DNA of 20,706 nucleotides from JANOBJ01 sp031411575 (GTDB lineage: Bacteria > Pseudomonadota > Gammaproteobacteria > Burkholderiales > Burkholderiaceae_C): NCBI GenBank assembly GCA_031411575.1, contig JANOBJ010000269.1, positions 1 to 20,706 on the forward strand, given 5' to 3'. This document shows positions 1 through 6,857 of the stretch, one piece after another (within the stretch, counting starts at the first letter, position 1; each line of letters starts with the position of its first letter). The position numbers and the translations under genes are program-made. The notes under the pieces were generated by a model that saw only the letters and a list, made by a program, of their open reading frames with translations, was not told the origin of the DNA and searched no databases.

Positions 1-35
1 CCCCAGCCGGCACACCCAGCACCGCCACTGCCTGA
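1..35 (+). CDS. 3' end of an upstream gene, probably the partner sensor kinase (partial)
   Basis: Reading codons from base 3 gives PAGTPSTATA and then TGA at 33-35, which overlaps the ATG of the next gene as TGATG. This stop/start overlap is typical of translationally coupled genes. FixJ/LuxR-type response regulators are commonly encoded directly after their histidine kinase, so a kinase C-terminus is the natural guess. The ten visible residues carry no domain information, so the identity is inference only. Confidence 0.4.
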   Translation, partial: PAGTPSTATA

Positions 36-661
36 TGCAACCCGCGCCCGACGCCACCGTCTTCATCGTCGATGACGACGAGAGCGTGCGCGAGGCGCTG
101 GCCTGGCTGCTGCGCTCGCGCCACCTGCTGTCGGCGAGCTACGGCAGCGCCGAGGAGTTCGCCGCGATGCTGGCCAACGGCTTCCGGCCGACGCAGCCGT
201 GCTGCCTGCTGCTGGACGTGCGCATGCCGGGCATGAGCGGCCTGGCCTTGTTCGAGCAGCTGCTCGCCAAGGGACTGGCGCAGGCCATGCCGGTGATCTT
301 CCTCACCGGCCACGCCGACGTGCCGACCGCGGTCGGCATGGTCAAGCGCGGCGCCTTTGATTTTTGCGAGAAGCCGTTTTCCGACAACGCGCTGGTGGAC
401 CGCATCGAGCAGGCGGTGGCGCAGTCGGCGCTCGCGCAGGCGGCGCGGCGCGAGCGCAGCACGCTGCAGGCGCGGCTGGCCGAGCTGACCGAGCGCGAGC
501 GCGACGTGATGCGGCTGGTGGTCGAAGGCCTGCCCAACAAGCTGATCGCCGACCAGCTGGACATCAGCGTGCGCACAGTCGAGGTGCACCGCTCGCGCGT
601 ATTCGACAAGATGGACGTGAAGTCGGCTGTCGAACTCGCCAATATGCTACGAAAAATATAG
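35..661 (+). CDS. FixJ/StyR-type response regulator (receiver + LuxR HTH)
   Basis: Cytoplasmic DNA-binding response regulator of 208 residues. An N-terminal receiver domain (about 8-125) has the acidic pocket DDD at 13-15, the phospho-acceptor D61 in LLLDVRMPGMSG, the switch T91 in FLTGH and the conserved K113 in CEKPF. A C-terminal LuxR/GerE helix-turn-helix follows (about 150-208), with LTERERDVM and the recognition-helix region SVRTVEVHRSRVFDKM. Length and order match the FixJ/TodT/StyR family, which activates transcription once phosphorylated by a sensor kinase. The ATG overlaps the preceding TGA, so the gene is probably coupled to an upstream kinase. The regulon cannot be deduced. The last codons and the TAG stop lie inside an interspersed repeat (643-713), so the C-terminus may have been set by insertion of that repeat. 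Confidence 0.93.
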   Translation: MQPAPDATVFIVDDDESVREALAWLLRSRHLLSASYGSAEEFAAMLANGFRPTQPCCLLLDVRMPGMSGLALFEQLLAKGLAQAMPVIFLTGHADVPTAVGMVKRGAFDFCEKPFSDNALVDRIEQAVAQSALAQAARRERSTLQARLAELTERERDVMRLVVEGLPNKLIADQLDISVRTVEVHRSRVFDKMDVKSAVELANMLRKI

Positions 662-713
662 CAAACTATGACCGCAGGGAGCGGACAAAAGGCCGATTTG
701 GCTATAAATCCGG
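643..713 (+). repeat. Interspersed intergenic repeat, copy A
   Basis: The TGCTA (645-649) ... TAGCA (659-663) stem is followed by the family motif AACTATGACCG and by a GGCC-containing tail. This copy is degenerate compared with those at 4995 and 6264. It supplies the TAG stop of the response regulator (659-661), and its right end contains the TAG stop (704-702, minus strand) of the convergent small membrane protein. Confidence 0.65.
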
Positions 714-860
714 TGCTTTTTGCTGTTCTTCCGGCTGGAGTGGCTTGGGCGGGTGCGCGCCGGGCAACTCGCCCTTCTTGCGCCCCGAGAACATGGTCCA
801 CCAGACGATGCCGACCAGCAGCAGCAGTGCCAGCAAGGCTTCAAGCAAAATCAGTCCCAT
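702..860 (-). CDS. Small single-pass membrane protein, 52 residues
   Basis: The peptide starts MGLILLEALLALLLLVGIVWW, giving one strong N-terminal transmembrane helix (about 2-21), then a basic GRKK stop-transfer and a polar, proline-rich tail ending QKAPDL. The start is supported by AGGAG (872-868 on the minus strand) seven bases before the ATG. In-frame codons upstream give an implausible Cys/Arg-rich extension, so the short form is preferred. The function is unknown. It resembles the tiny hypothetical inner-membrane proteins often missed by gene finders. Its ATG overlaps the proposed mltA ATG in opposite orientation, and its stop lies in the interspersed repeat. Confidence 0.7.
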   Translation of the reverse strand: MGLILLEALLALLLLVGIVWWTMFSGRKKGELPGAHPPKPLQPEEQQKAPDL

Positions 861-2061
861 GAGAACACTCCTGTGGCAGTTGCAGCAGATGCGGCGAATG
901 GCAGCGCAGCGCGCAACCCGTGCAACGCATGCGCTGGCCTGCGTGGCCATTGTAGGAATGCTGGTCGCGTGCAGCAGCCCGCTGCCGCAAAGTCCTCAGA
1001 TTCCCCAAGGCCCGGCGCCTTCCGTGCCCACGGCGCCCGCCGACGGCGCGCCGCTGCCGCCCGCACTCCAGCAGACCAAGAGCCGCTGGGTGCCAGTGCG
1101 CTGGGCCGAGCTGCCGGGCTGGGAAGCCGACCGACCCGCCGAGGCCTGGGCCGCGTGGATCAAGAGCTGCGAGCGGCCCGGCCCGGTGTTTGCGCCGCTG
1201 TGCGCCGAGGTGCGGCGGCTGGGTGCCGCGTCGCCGGAAGCGCAGCGCGCGTGGATGATGGCGCGGCTGCAGCCCTACCGGGTCGAGCCGCTGCAGGGCG
1301 CCAGCGACGGCTTGCTGACGGCCTACTACGAACCGGTGCTGGACGCGTCGCGCCTGCCCCGCGCGGGCTTTCAGGTGCCGCTGTACCGCCCGCCGGCCAC
1401 GCTGAACAGCCGCCGGCCTTGGTACACGCGGCAGGAGATCGACACCTTGCCCGAGGCCAGGGCCGCGCTGCGCGGGCGCGAGATCGCCTACCTTGCCGAT
1501 CCCGTTGATGCGCTGGTGCTGCAGATCCAGGGCTCGGGCCGGCTGCGCGTGCAGGAGGCCGACGGCAGCCAGCGCATGGTGCGCCTCGCGTTTGCCGCCA
1601 CCAACGACCAGCCCTACAAAAGCGTGGGGCGATGGCTGATTGATCAGGGCGCGGTGCGCGATGCGTCGTGGCCGTCAATCAAGGCCTGGCTGGCGCAGTA
1701 CCCGCAGCGCACCAACGAGCTGTTGTGGAGCAACCCGCGCACCGTGTTCTTCCGCGAAGAGGCGCTGCCCGAGCCGGATGCCGCCGCCGGCCCGCGTGGC
1801 GCACAGGGCGTGCCGCTGACGGCCGGCCGCTCCATCGCGGTCGATCCACAGAGCATTCCCTACGGCACGCCGGTGTGGTTGACGTCGGCCGGCCCTTCCG
1901 TCAATCTGCAGCGGCTGGTGCTCGCGCAGGATACCGGCAGCGCCATTGTGGGCGCGGTGCGGGCCGATTACTACGTGGGCTCGGGCTTTGAGGCGGGTGA
2001 AGTGGCGGGCCGCCTGAAGCAGCCCCTCAAACTCTGGGTTTTATGGCCAAAACAGCCGTAG
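859..2061 (+). CDS. mltA: Membrane-bound lytic murein transglycosylase A (lipoprotein)
   Basis: Cleaves the beta-1,4 bond between MurNAc and GlcNAc in peptidoglycan, releasing 1,6-anhydromuropeptides; expected to be anchored to the outer membrane. About 400 residues. A basic n-region and hydrophobic stretch end in the lipobox LVAC (C38 with this start). The MltA domain carries GLLTAYYEPVLDAS. The C-terminal 3D domain has IAVDPQSIPYGTPVWL and the catalytic-Asp segment LAQDTGSAIVGAVRADYYVG. The start is uncertain: ATG 859 has no good ribosome site, and ATG 889 (MRRMAAQ...) or 898 would still give a complete signal peptide. The open frame extends back to 364, but that part overlaps the response regulator in another frame. 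An MliC-like lipoprotein follows about 70 bases downstream. Family assignment is firm. Confidence 0.94.
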   Translation: MRTLLWQLQQMRRMAAQRATRATHALACVAIVGMLVACSSPLPQSPQIPQGPAPSVPTAPADGAPLPPALQQTKSRWVPVRWAELPGWEADRPAEAWAAWIKSCERPGPVFAPLCAEVRRLGAASPEAQRAWMMARLQPYRVEPLQGASDGLLTAYYEPVLDASRLPRAGFQVPLYRPPATLNSRRPWYTRQEIDTLPEARAALRGREIAYLADPVDALVLQIQGSGRLRVQEADGSQRMVRLAFAATNDQPYKSVGRWLIDQGAVRDASWPSIKAWLAQYPQRTNELLWSNPRTVFFREEALPEPDAAAGPRGAQGVPLTAGRSIAVDPQSIPYGTPVWLTSAGPSVNLQRLVLAQDTGSAIVGAVRADYYVGSGFEAGEVAGRLKQPLKLWVLWPKQP

Positions 2062-2065
2062 GTGC

Positions 2066-2093
2066 TTGTCGGCGGGTCATTGTTTGCTATAAT
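2066..2093 (+). promoter_or_regulatory. Candidate sigma70 promoter formed by repeat copy B
   Basis: TTGTCG (2066-2071) and a perfect TATAAT (2088-2093) are separated by 16 bases. The TATAAT lies inside the interspersed repeat. Transcription would start near 2100, ahead of the GGGAG ribosome site at 2123-2127 for the small lipoprotein gene. This is a sequence match only. Confidence 0.45.
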
Positions 2094-2112
2094 TAATATA
2101 GCATACGTGACC
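2083..2112 (+). repeat. Interspersed intergenic repeat, copy B (short)
   Basis: TGCTAT (2085-2090) and ATAGCA (2098-2103) form a stem with a 7-base loop, followed by TACGTGACC, which matches the TATGACC element of the other copies. The downstream GGCC hairpin portion is absent, so only the left half is present. It lies between mltA and the MliC-like gene, both on the plus strand. Confidence 0.6.
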
Positions 2113-2133
2113 AACCTGAACCGGGAGCCACGC

Positions 2134-2460
2134 ATGAAGATTGCCGCCCTGCCGCGTGCCGCAACGGTGGCGCCACTGCTGGCCACCCTGATCGGCGGCT
2201 GCGCCGGTTTCGCCTCCAGCGACAAAGGCCCGCTGTACCGCTGTGAGTACGGCATCACCTTCACCGCGCGCTTTGCTGACGACTCGGTGGTGGTGGAGGG
2301 CACGCGCGGCTACGACGTGCTGACCCGCGCGCCCGGCAGCACCGCGCGCACCTACCGCAACCCACACATGAGCGCCGAGTTCGGCCTCGGCGCCAGCGGC
2401 CGCGAAGCCATCCTGCGCTACCCGCTGCTGCCGCTCGTCGCGCGCTGTGTGCGCGACTGA
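2134..2460 (+). CDS. Small MliC-like lipoprotein (putative C-type lysozyme inhibitor)
   Basis: A 108-residue protein. The N-terminus MKIAALPRAATVAPLLATLIGGC is a short lipoprotein signal with a lipobox-like IGGC (C23). The mature part begins LYRCEYGITFTARFADDSVVV and ends LVARCVRD. The C37/C105 pair, the predicted all-beta pattern and the size match the MliC family of periplasmic or outer-membrane lysozyme inhibitors, although similarity is judged by eye. ATG 2134 is chosen over the upstream in-frame codon at 2062 because GGGAG (2123-2127) precedes it by six bases and the signal peptide then begins correctly. Its position beside mltA fits a role in protecting or balancing peptidoglycan hydrolysis, but this is inference. 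It could instead be an uncharacterised lipoprotein. Confidence 0.68.
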   Translation: MKIAALPRAATVAPLLATLIGGCAGFASSDKGPLYRCEYGITFTARFADDSVVVEGTRGYDVLTRAPGSTARTYRNPHMSAEFGLGASGREAILRYPLLPLVARCVRD

Positions 2461-2514
2461 CGATCCTGGCGCGCTGCGTGCGCGACTGACCATAGCCGGC
2501 GCGCTCCGTGCGCT
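2440..2514 (+). repeat. Decaying tandem repeat (period 29-30 bp, about 2.5 copies)
   Basis: A 21-base unit at 2440-2460 recurs at 2469-2489 with one mismatch (T to C), and a shorter version GCGCGCTCCGTGCGCT follows from 2499. The first unit is the coding end of the small lipoprotein, including its TGA. The later copies are therefore out-of-gene duplications of the 3' terminus. Confidence 0.75.
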
Positions 2515-2525
2515 GCCCAACGGCG

Positions 2526-2565
2526 CCGTCACGCCGTTGTCACGGCACCGCCACACACCCGTCAT
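2526..2565 (+). promoter_or_regulatory. Tandem Pho box (four PhoB-type half-sites) upstream of phoX
   Basis: Four heptamers lie exactly 11 bases apart: CCGTCAC (2526), TTGTCAC (2537), CCGCCAC (2548) and CCGTCAT (2559). The known Pho box is two direct CTGTCAT-type heptamers separated by four bases, and all three spacers here are four bases. A weak -10 (TACGCT, 2576-2581) lies 10 bases after the array, the spacing known at PhoB-activated promoters. The array is about 70 bases before the phoX ATG. Confidence 0.7.
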
Positions 2566-2634
2566 CAACGCCCCCTACGCTCTCGGCCAGTTGTGCATCC
2601 CACAGCCATCTCCGTCAGAAAGGCAAATTTCCCG

Positions 2635-4890
2635 ATGAACGCATTCACCCCATCCGCGCGCGCCGCCCTGGCCGACGCGCATGACAGCGAAGACTGCAAC
2701 ACCAGCGACAACCCGTCGATCAACAGTGTCATTCAGGCCCGCTTGCAGCGCCGTGGCTTCCTGCGGGCCGGTGTCGGCACCGCCGGTTCGGCACTGCTCG
2801 GCAGCTTTGCGCTGGCGGCCTGCGGCGGTGGCGACGACCCAGTCGCCGCTGCGCCCGTGGCCCCGGCGGCGCCCGCAGGAGTCGTCCTCGGCTTCACCGC
2901 CGTGGCCAAGAGCACTGCCGACCTCGTGACCATTCCCGCCGGCTACACCGCCACCGTGCTGTACGCGCTGGGCGACCCGCTGACCGCCGCCACACCGGCC
3001 TACGCCAACGACGGCAGCGACACCGATTTTGACAACCGCTCCGGCGACCACCACGATGGCATGGAGTACTTCGGCCTGAACGCCGCCGGCACCGCGCGTG
3101 ACCCGGCGGGCACCGAGCGCGGCTTGCTGGTGATGAACCACGAGGCGCTGACCGACCAGTTCTTGCACACCGCCGGTGTCACGCCCAACCCGCGCCCCGT
3201 GGCCGAGGCCGACAAGGAAATCCCCGCGCACGGGGTGTCCATCGTCGAGGTGAAAAAGAACACCGCTACGGCCAAGTTCGAGTACCAGAAGGCATCGGCC
3301 TACAACCGCCGCGTCACACCGCTCACGCCGGTGCAGCTGGCCGGCCCGGTGCGCGGCAACGCGCTGGCCAAGACCCTGTTTGCGACCGATGGCCTGGCCG
3401 CGCGCGGCACCATCAACAACTGCGGCACCGGCTACGCCCCGTGGGGCACCTTCCTCACGGGCGAAGAAAACTGGGCCGGCTACTTCACGCGTGGCGCGGC
3501 CGACAACGCCGCGCGCGACGCCAAAAGCGTCACCTCGCTCAACCGCTACGGCCGTGCGCAAGGCGCCGCCAGCCGCCACGGCTGGGAAACCGCGGGCACG
3601 GCCGATAAGTACGCGCGCTGGAACATCAGCAAGCTCGGCGCCTCGACCGACGGCACCGACGACTACCGCAACGAGCTCAACACCTTCGGCTACATCGTCG
3701 AGATCGACCCCTACGACAAGACCAAGGCCATCAAGAAGCGCACCGCGCTGGGCCGCTTTGCGCACGAGAGCGCGTCGTTCGGCAAGCTGGTGGCTGGCAA
3801 GCCGCTGGCCGTGTACATGGGCGATGACTCGCGCGGCGAATACATCTACAAATACGTATCCGCCAGCGTCTGGAGCGAGGCCGATCGCGCGCCGGCCGAC
3901 CGCATCGCCACCGGCGACAAGTACCTGGACAGCGGCAAGCTGTATGTCGCCAAGTTCGCCGCTGACGGCACCGGGCAGTGGATCGAGCTGTCCATCGGCA
4001 ACCCGCTGATCGCCGCCTACGCCACCTACACCTTCGCCGACCAGGCTGATGTGCTGGTCAACGCGCGGCTGGCGGCCGACGCGGTAGGCGCCACCAAGAT
4101 GGACCGGCCCGAGTGGTGCGCCGTGCACCCGACCACCGGCGAGATCTACTACACGCTCACCAACAACAGCAACCGCAAGGTCGAGCCCACGGGCACCCAG
4201 CAAGCGCTGGACGCGGCCAACCCGCGTGCCTACAGCGACTCGTTTGGCGGCGGCGCAGCCGGCGCGCCGGGCAACGTCAACGGCCACATCCTGCGCATGA
4301 AGGAGGCCGCGGGCGAATCCACCGCCACCGCCTTCACCTGGGATGTGTACCTGTTTGGCGCGCAGGCCGATGCCGATCTGGCCAAGGTCAACCTGTCCGC
4401 GCTCACCAACGACCAGGATTTCTCCAGCCCCGACGGCCTGTGGTTCAGCCCCAAGACCGGCCTGTGCTTCATCCAGACCGACGACGGCGCCTACACCGAC
4501 GTCACCAACTGCATGATGCTGATCGGCAAGCCCGGCACTGTCGGCGACGGCGCGGCCACCACCCTGAGCTACACCAAGGCTGACACCACCACGCTGAGCG
4601 TCACCACGCCGGTTGGCAAGAAGCCCACCGCCGCCACGCTGCGCCGCTTCCTGGTCGGCCCGGTGGACTGCGAGATCACCGGCTGCACCGAGACGCCCGA
4701 CGGCAAGGCGCTGTTCGTCAACATCCAGCACCCTGGCGAGACCATCAGCAGGGCCAACGTGACCAACCCGGCCCTCTACCTGAGCCATTGGCCCGGCAAC
4801 GCGGGCTACGGCGCAGGCGGCGCCAACGCCCGACCGCGTTCGGCCACCGTCGTGATCACCAAGAACGATGGCGGTGTGATCGGTAGCTGA
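2635..4890 (+). CDS. phoX: PhoX-family alkaline phosphatase (Tat-exported, DUF839)
   Basis: Hydrolyses phosphate monoesters outside the cytoplasm to release inorganic phosphate; characterised PhoX enzymes are monomeric and use Ca2+ and Fe3+. 751 residues. The N-terminus has the twin-arginine motif QRRGFLRAG (RR at 39-40), a hydrophobic stretch, and LAAC at 60-63, suggesting a Tat-exported lipoprotein. Family motifs visible in order are LLVMNHEALTD, GTFLTGEENWAGYF, GRFAHESA, YMGDDSRGEYIYKYVS, RPEWCAVHPTTGEIYYTLTNN and FSSPDGLWFSPKTGLCFIQTDD. ATG 2635 is preferred to the in-frame ATG at 2593 because AGAAAGG lies at 2617-2623, although its 11-base spacing is long. An array of PhoB-type half-sites precedes the gene and a strong terminator follows, so it is probably a monocistronic phosphate-starvation gene. 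Confidence 0.95.
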   Translation: MNAFTPSARAALADAHDSEDCNTSDNPSINSVIQARLQRRGFLRAGVGTAGSALLGSFALAACGGGDDPVAAAPVAPAAPAGVVLGFTAVAKSTADLVTIPAGYTATVLYALGDPLTAATPAYANDGSDTDFDNRSGDHHDGMEYFGLNAAGTARDPAGTERGLLVMNHEALTDQFLHTAGVTPNPRPVAEADKEIPAHGVSIVEVKKNTATAKFEYQKASAYNRRVTPLTPVQLAGPVRGNALAKTLFATDGLAARGTINNCGTGYAPWGTFLTGEENWAGYFTRGAADNAARDAKSVTSLNRYGRAQGAASRHGWETAGTADKYARWNISKLGASTDGTDDYRNELNTFGYIVEIDPYDKTKAIKKRTALGRFAHESASFGKLVAGKPLAVYMGDDSRGEYIYKYVSASVWSEADRAPADRIATGDKYLDSGKLYVAKFAADGTGQWIELSIGNPLIAAYATYTFADQADVLVNARLAADAVGATKMDRPEWCAVHPTTGEIYYTLTNNSNRKVEPTGTQQALDAANPRAYSDSFGGGAAGAPGNVNGHILRMKEAAGESTATAFTWDVYLFGAQADADLAKVNLSALTNDQDFSSPDGLWFSPKTGLCFIQTDDGAYTDVTNCMMLIGKPGTVGDGAATTLSYTKADTTTLSVTTPVGKKPTAATLRRFLVGPVDCEITGCTETPDGKALFVNIQHPGETISRANVTNPALYLSHWPGNAGYGAGGANARPRSATVVITKNDGGVIGS

Positions 4891-4936
4891 CGCGACACAC
4901 AGCCCTCACCCGGCAAACATCCCGGCAAAGCCGGTT

Positions 4937-4966
4937 GCCTGGCGTCTGGTGACGCCAGGCATTTTT
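4937..4966 (+). terminator. Rho-independent terminator of phoX
   Basis: A perfect 10-bp stem, GCCTGGCGTC (4937-4946) and GACGCCAGGC (4951-4960), closes a 4-base loop (TGGT) and is followed by TTTTT (4962-4966). A smaller hairpin, CCGGC-aaa-GCCGG (4922-4934), lies just before it. Confidence 0.92.
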
Positions 4967-4994
4967 GCGTTTGGGGTGAACTGAATCACGATGC

Positions 4995-5068
4995 AAATGC
5001 TATTTAATGCATAGCAACGTATGACCGGTGGGCAACGACCAACGGCCTAAAAAGCTTGAAAATCAGCG
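4995..5068 (+). repeat. Interspersed intergenic repeat, copy C (full length)
   Basis: TGCTAT (4998-5003) and ATAGCA (5011-5016) form the left stem. TATGACCGGTGG, CGACCA, CGGCC and AAAAAG elements follow, then TTGAAAATCAGCG. It aligns along its length with the copy at 6264. It ends directly at the stop of the minus-strand cytochrome gene, between two convergent genes. Confidence 0.8.
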
Positions 5069-6169
5069 TCAGCGACGATGACGGCGGGCTGCCAGCGCGA
5101 GGCTGGCGGCCAGCAGCCAGGCCAGCACTGAGCCGTCGCCGCTGCGGCCGGCCGGTGGCCCGATCGAACAGCCGCCGCCCGTGGCAACCGGCAACGGAGC
5201 AGGCTCCAGCGTCTGCGCCACCGCCGGGCTCGTGCCCTTCAACTGCAGCGTGGCGGGGTTTCCGCCGTCTCCGCGCAGCTGCAGTGTGGCCTGGGTTTGC
5301 GGCAACCGGCTGCCCGTGAATTCGAGCGCCAGTTCGCACGCGGTGCCGGCCTGCAACACGGCACCCCGAGTGCAACCACCGACTGCCCGAAAGCGTGGCG
5401 CGTCCGGGCCGACGATGCTGGTGATGCCGAGTTCCACCGGTAGCGGCCCCGGATTTTCCAGCCATACCGTCTGGCGCGTCACCGCGGCTGGCGCCGCTGA
5501 AAAGCGCAGGGTCGGTGATTCGTCGCGCCAGCGCAGCCGGCTGGTCGGGCCTTCGGCGCCGGCGCCCGACAGGCCGGCATGGACCGCGCCCGTTTCCGAC
5601 TGCAGCGTGATGGCGCCTTGCGCCAGCCCGGAGGCGGTGGGCGCCCAGCGCACCTGCGCTTCGCATTGCGCGCCCGGGGCCAGGCTGGGTCCGCAGTCAT
5701 GGGTGAGTGTCAAGTCGGCCCGGTTGGGCTGCCAACCGGTCAGCGCCAGCGGTGCCGCCGACCGGTTGCGCCAGGTCATGACTTGCGTTGCGGACACTGA
5801 TCCGACCTCGACACGCCCAAACTCCAGCGTCAGTGGCCACACCTGCAGCGCCGAGCTCGGCGAGGAGTAACGCGCCACGCCACCCAGGAAAGCCGACAGG
5901 TCGGCCACCTCGGTGTCATTCAGCCGGGACTTCAGGAACCCCATGACGCCCACGGTGGCCAGCGCGCGAGTCAGCGCGCCCGGGTTGTCGGCGGCCCGCA
6001 GAATGTTGTTGGGATTGGCGCCGGGATCGGCGCCGTGGCACGACACGCAGCTGTTGGCACCGTCGGGTGCGCGCATGTACAGCGCCGCGCCGCGCGCGGC
6101 GTCCTGTCCGAAGGCGCACTGGACCGTCATCGCCGCCAGGCCCACGATCACGCCATTGATGCCACGCAT
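5069..6169 (-). CDS. Exported cytochrome c fused to Hydin/ASPM-like domains, with a C-terminal sorting tail
   Basis: A 366-residue protein. A Sec signal (1-21, ending CAFG) is followed by a small cytochrome c domain (about 22-100) with one haem-binding CVSCH at 41-45 and a possible axial Met at 76. Two immunoglobulin-like choice-of-anchor D (ASPM/SPD-2/Hydin) modules follow, seen as LEFGRVEVGSVSATQVMTW, C-rich APGAQCEAQVRWAPT and, in the second, AGTACELALEFTGS. The tail has GGGCS (C334), a short hydrophobic helix (about 347-361) and basic RRHRR. It resembles the JDVT-CTERM/GlyGly-CTERM sorting signals processed by intramembrane proteases. The ATG has no clear ribosome site. The protein is probably a cell-surface or periplasmic electron carrier, with no known partner in the window. 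A possible weak Pho box lies just upstream. Confidence 0.85.
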   Translation of the reverse strand: MRGINGVIVGLAAMTVQCAFGQDAARGAALYMRAPDGANSCVSCHGADPGANPNNILRAADNPGALTRALATVGVMGFLKSRLNDTEVADLSAFLGGVARYSSPSSALQVWPLTLEFGRVEVGSVSATQVMTWRNRSAAPLALTGWQPNRADLTLTHDCGPSLAPGAQCEAQVRWAPTASGLAQGAITLQSETGAVHAGLSGAGAEGPTSRLRWRDESPTLRFSAAPAAVTRQTVWLENPGPLPVELGITSIVGPDAPRFRAVGGCTRGAVLQAGTACELALEFTGSRLPQTQATLQLRGDGGNPATLQLKGTSPAVAQTLEPAPLPVATGGGCSIGPPAGRSGDGSVLAWLLAASLALAARRHRR

Positions 6170-6263
6170 CGCATGACTGTGACGCGCCTGTTTGACGGCG
6201 TCGTGACAACGGCGTCCGCGTCCGGCGGCTCACCGGGGCATGGTGCGCCAATAAGGCTTCAAT

Positions 6264-6342
6264 AAAAATGCTATTATATTAATAGCAAACTATGACCGGT
6301 GGACGCCGACCACCGGCCAAAAAGGCCTGAAAATCAGCATCC
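6264..6342 (+). repeat. Interspersed intergenic repeat, copy D (best-preserved)
   Basis: Three consecutive hairpins are visible: TGCTATTA/TAATAGCA (6269-6276 and 6280-6287, 3-base loop), CCGGTGG/CCACCGG (6296-6302 and 6310-6316) and GGCC-aaaaa-GGCC (6315-6327), then TGAAAATCAGCA. It lies between the cytochrome gene start and the 3' end of the Lrp-like gene, 17 bases from the Lrp stop, so it could act as that gene's terminator. Confidence 0.85.
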
Positions 6343-6359
6343 AGAGGCCAACCCGGCCG

Positions 6360-6848
6360 TCAGCGCCCAGCCGCGCTGCCCAGGTGCCCCAGCGGCAGCG
6401 CGCTGCTGGCCTTCACCTCGCCCAGCGAGAAGCTGGTGTGCAGGTCTTTCACATTGGGCAGGTTCAGCAGCACGGTGCGCGCGAACTGCGAAAACGTCTC
6501 CAGGTCGCGGCTCACCACCTGCAACTCAAAGGTGCCGGCGCCGCTGATGTAGTGGCATGAAATCACCTCGGGGATCAGCCGGATGGCCTCTTCCATCTCG
6601 CGCGTCAGGTCGCCGGTGTTGCGGTTGGCGTCCAGCCGCACAAAGGCCAGCACGCCGAGGCCGATGCGGTGGCGGTCGATCTCGGCGCGGTAACCCTTGA
6701 TGAAGCCGGCCTCTTCGAGCGCGCGCACGCGCCGCCAGCAGGGCGCGGCCGACAGGCCCACGCGCGACGCCAGCTCGGTGTTGGTCAGGCGCGCATCGGC
6801 CTGCAACTCGTGCAGGATGGCGACGTCAAACTTATCAAGTGTTTCCAT
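6360..6848 (-). CDS. Lrp/AsnC-family transcriptional regulator
   Basis: A 162-residue regulator. An N-terminal winged helix-turn-helix (about 5-60) reads LDKFDVAILHELQADARLTN, then ELASRVGLSAAPCWRRVRAL. A C-terminal RAM/effector-binding domain (about 70-150) includes IPEVISCHYISGAGTFELQV. Members form dimers and higher octamer-like assemblies and bind amino acids or related ligands. It is transcribed away from the oxidoreductase gene 194 bases off, a pairing that suggests control of indolepyruvate/aromatic amino acid catabolism. The family is certain; the ligand is inferred. A palindrome lies ten bases before the ATG, consistent with autoregulation. The last 15 or so residues extend beyond the typical family core. 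Confidence 0.93.
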   Translation of the reverse strand: METLDKFDVAILHELQADARLTNTELASRVGLSAAPCWRRVRALEEAGFIKGYRAEIDRHRIGLGVLAFVRLDANRNTGDLTREMEEAIRLIPEVISCHYISGAGTFELQVVSRDLETFSQFARTVLLNLPNVKDLHTSFSLGEVKASSALPLGHLGSAAGR

Positions 6849-6857
6849 GATTGGCGT

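Noticed and set aside
364..858. 5' extension of the mltA frame
   Set aside because: It overlaps the response regulator in another frame, is Ala/Arg-rich and would bury the lipoprotein signal peptide.
2575..4788. Long open frame (737 codons) on the minus strand opposite phoX
   Set aside because: It is antisense to a clear PhoX protein, lacks recognisable motifs and is the usual by-product of strong GC bias at third codon positions.
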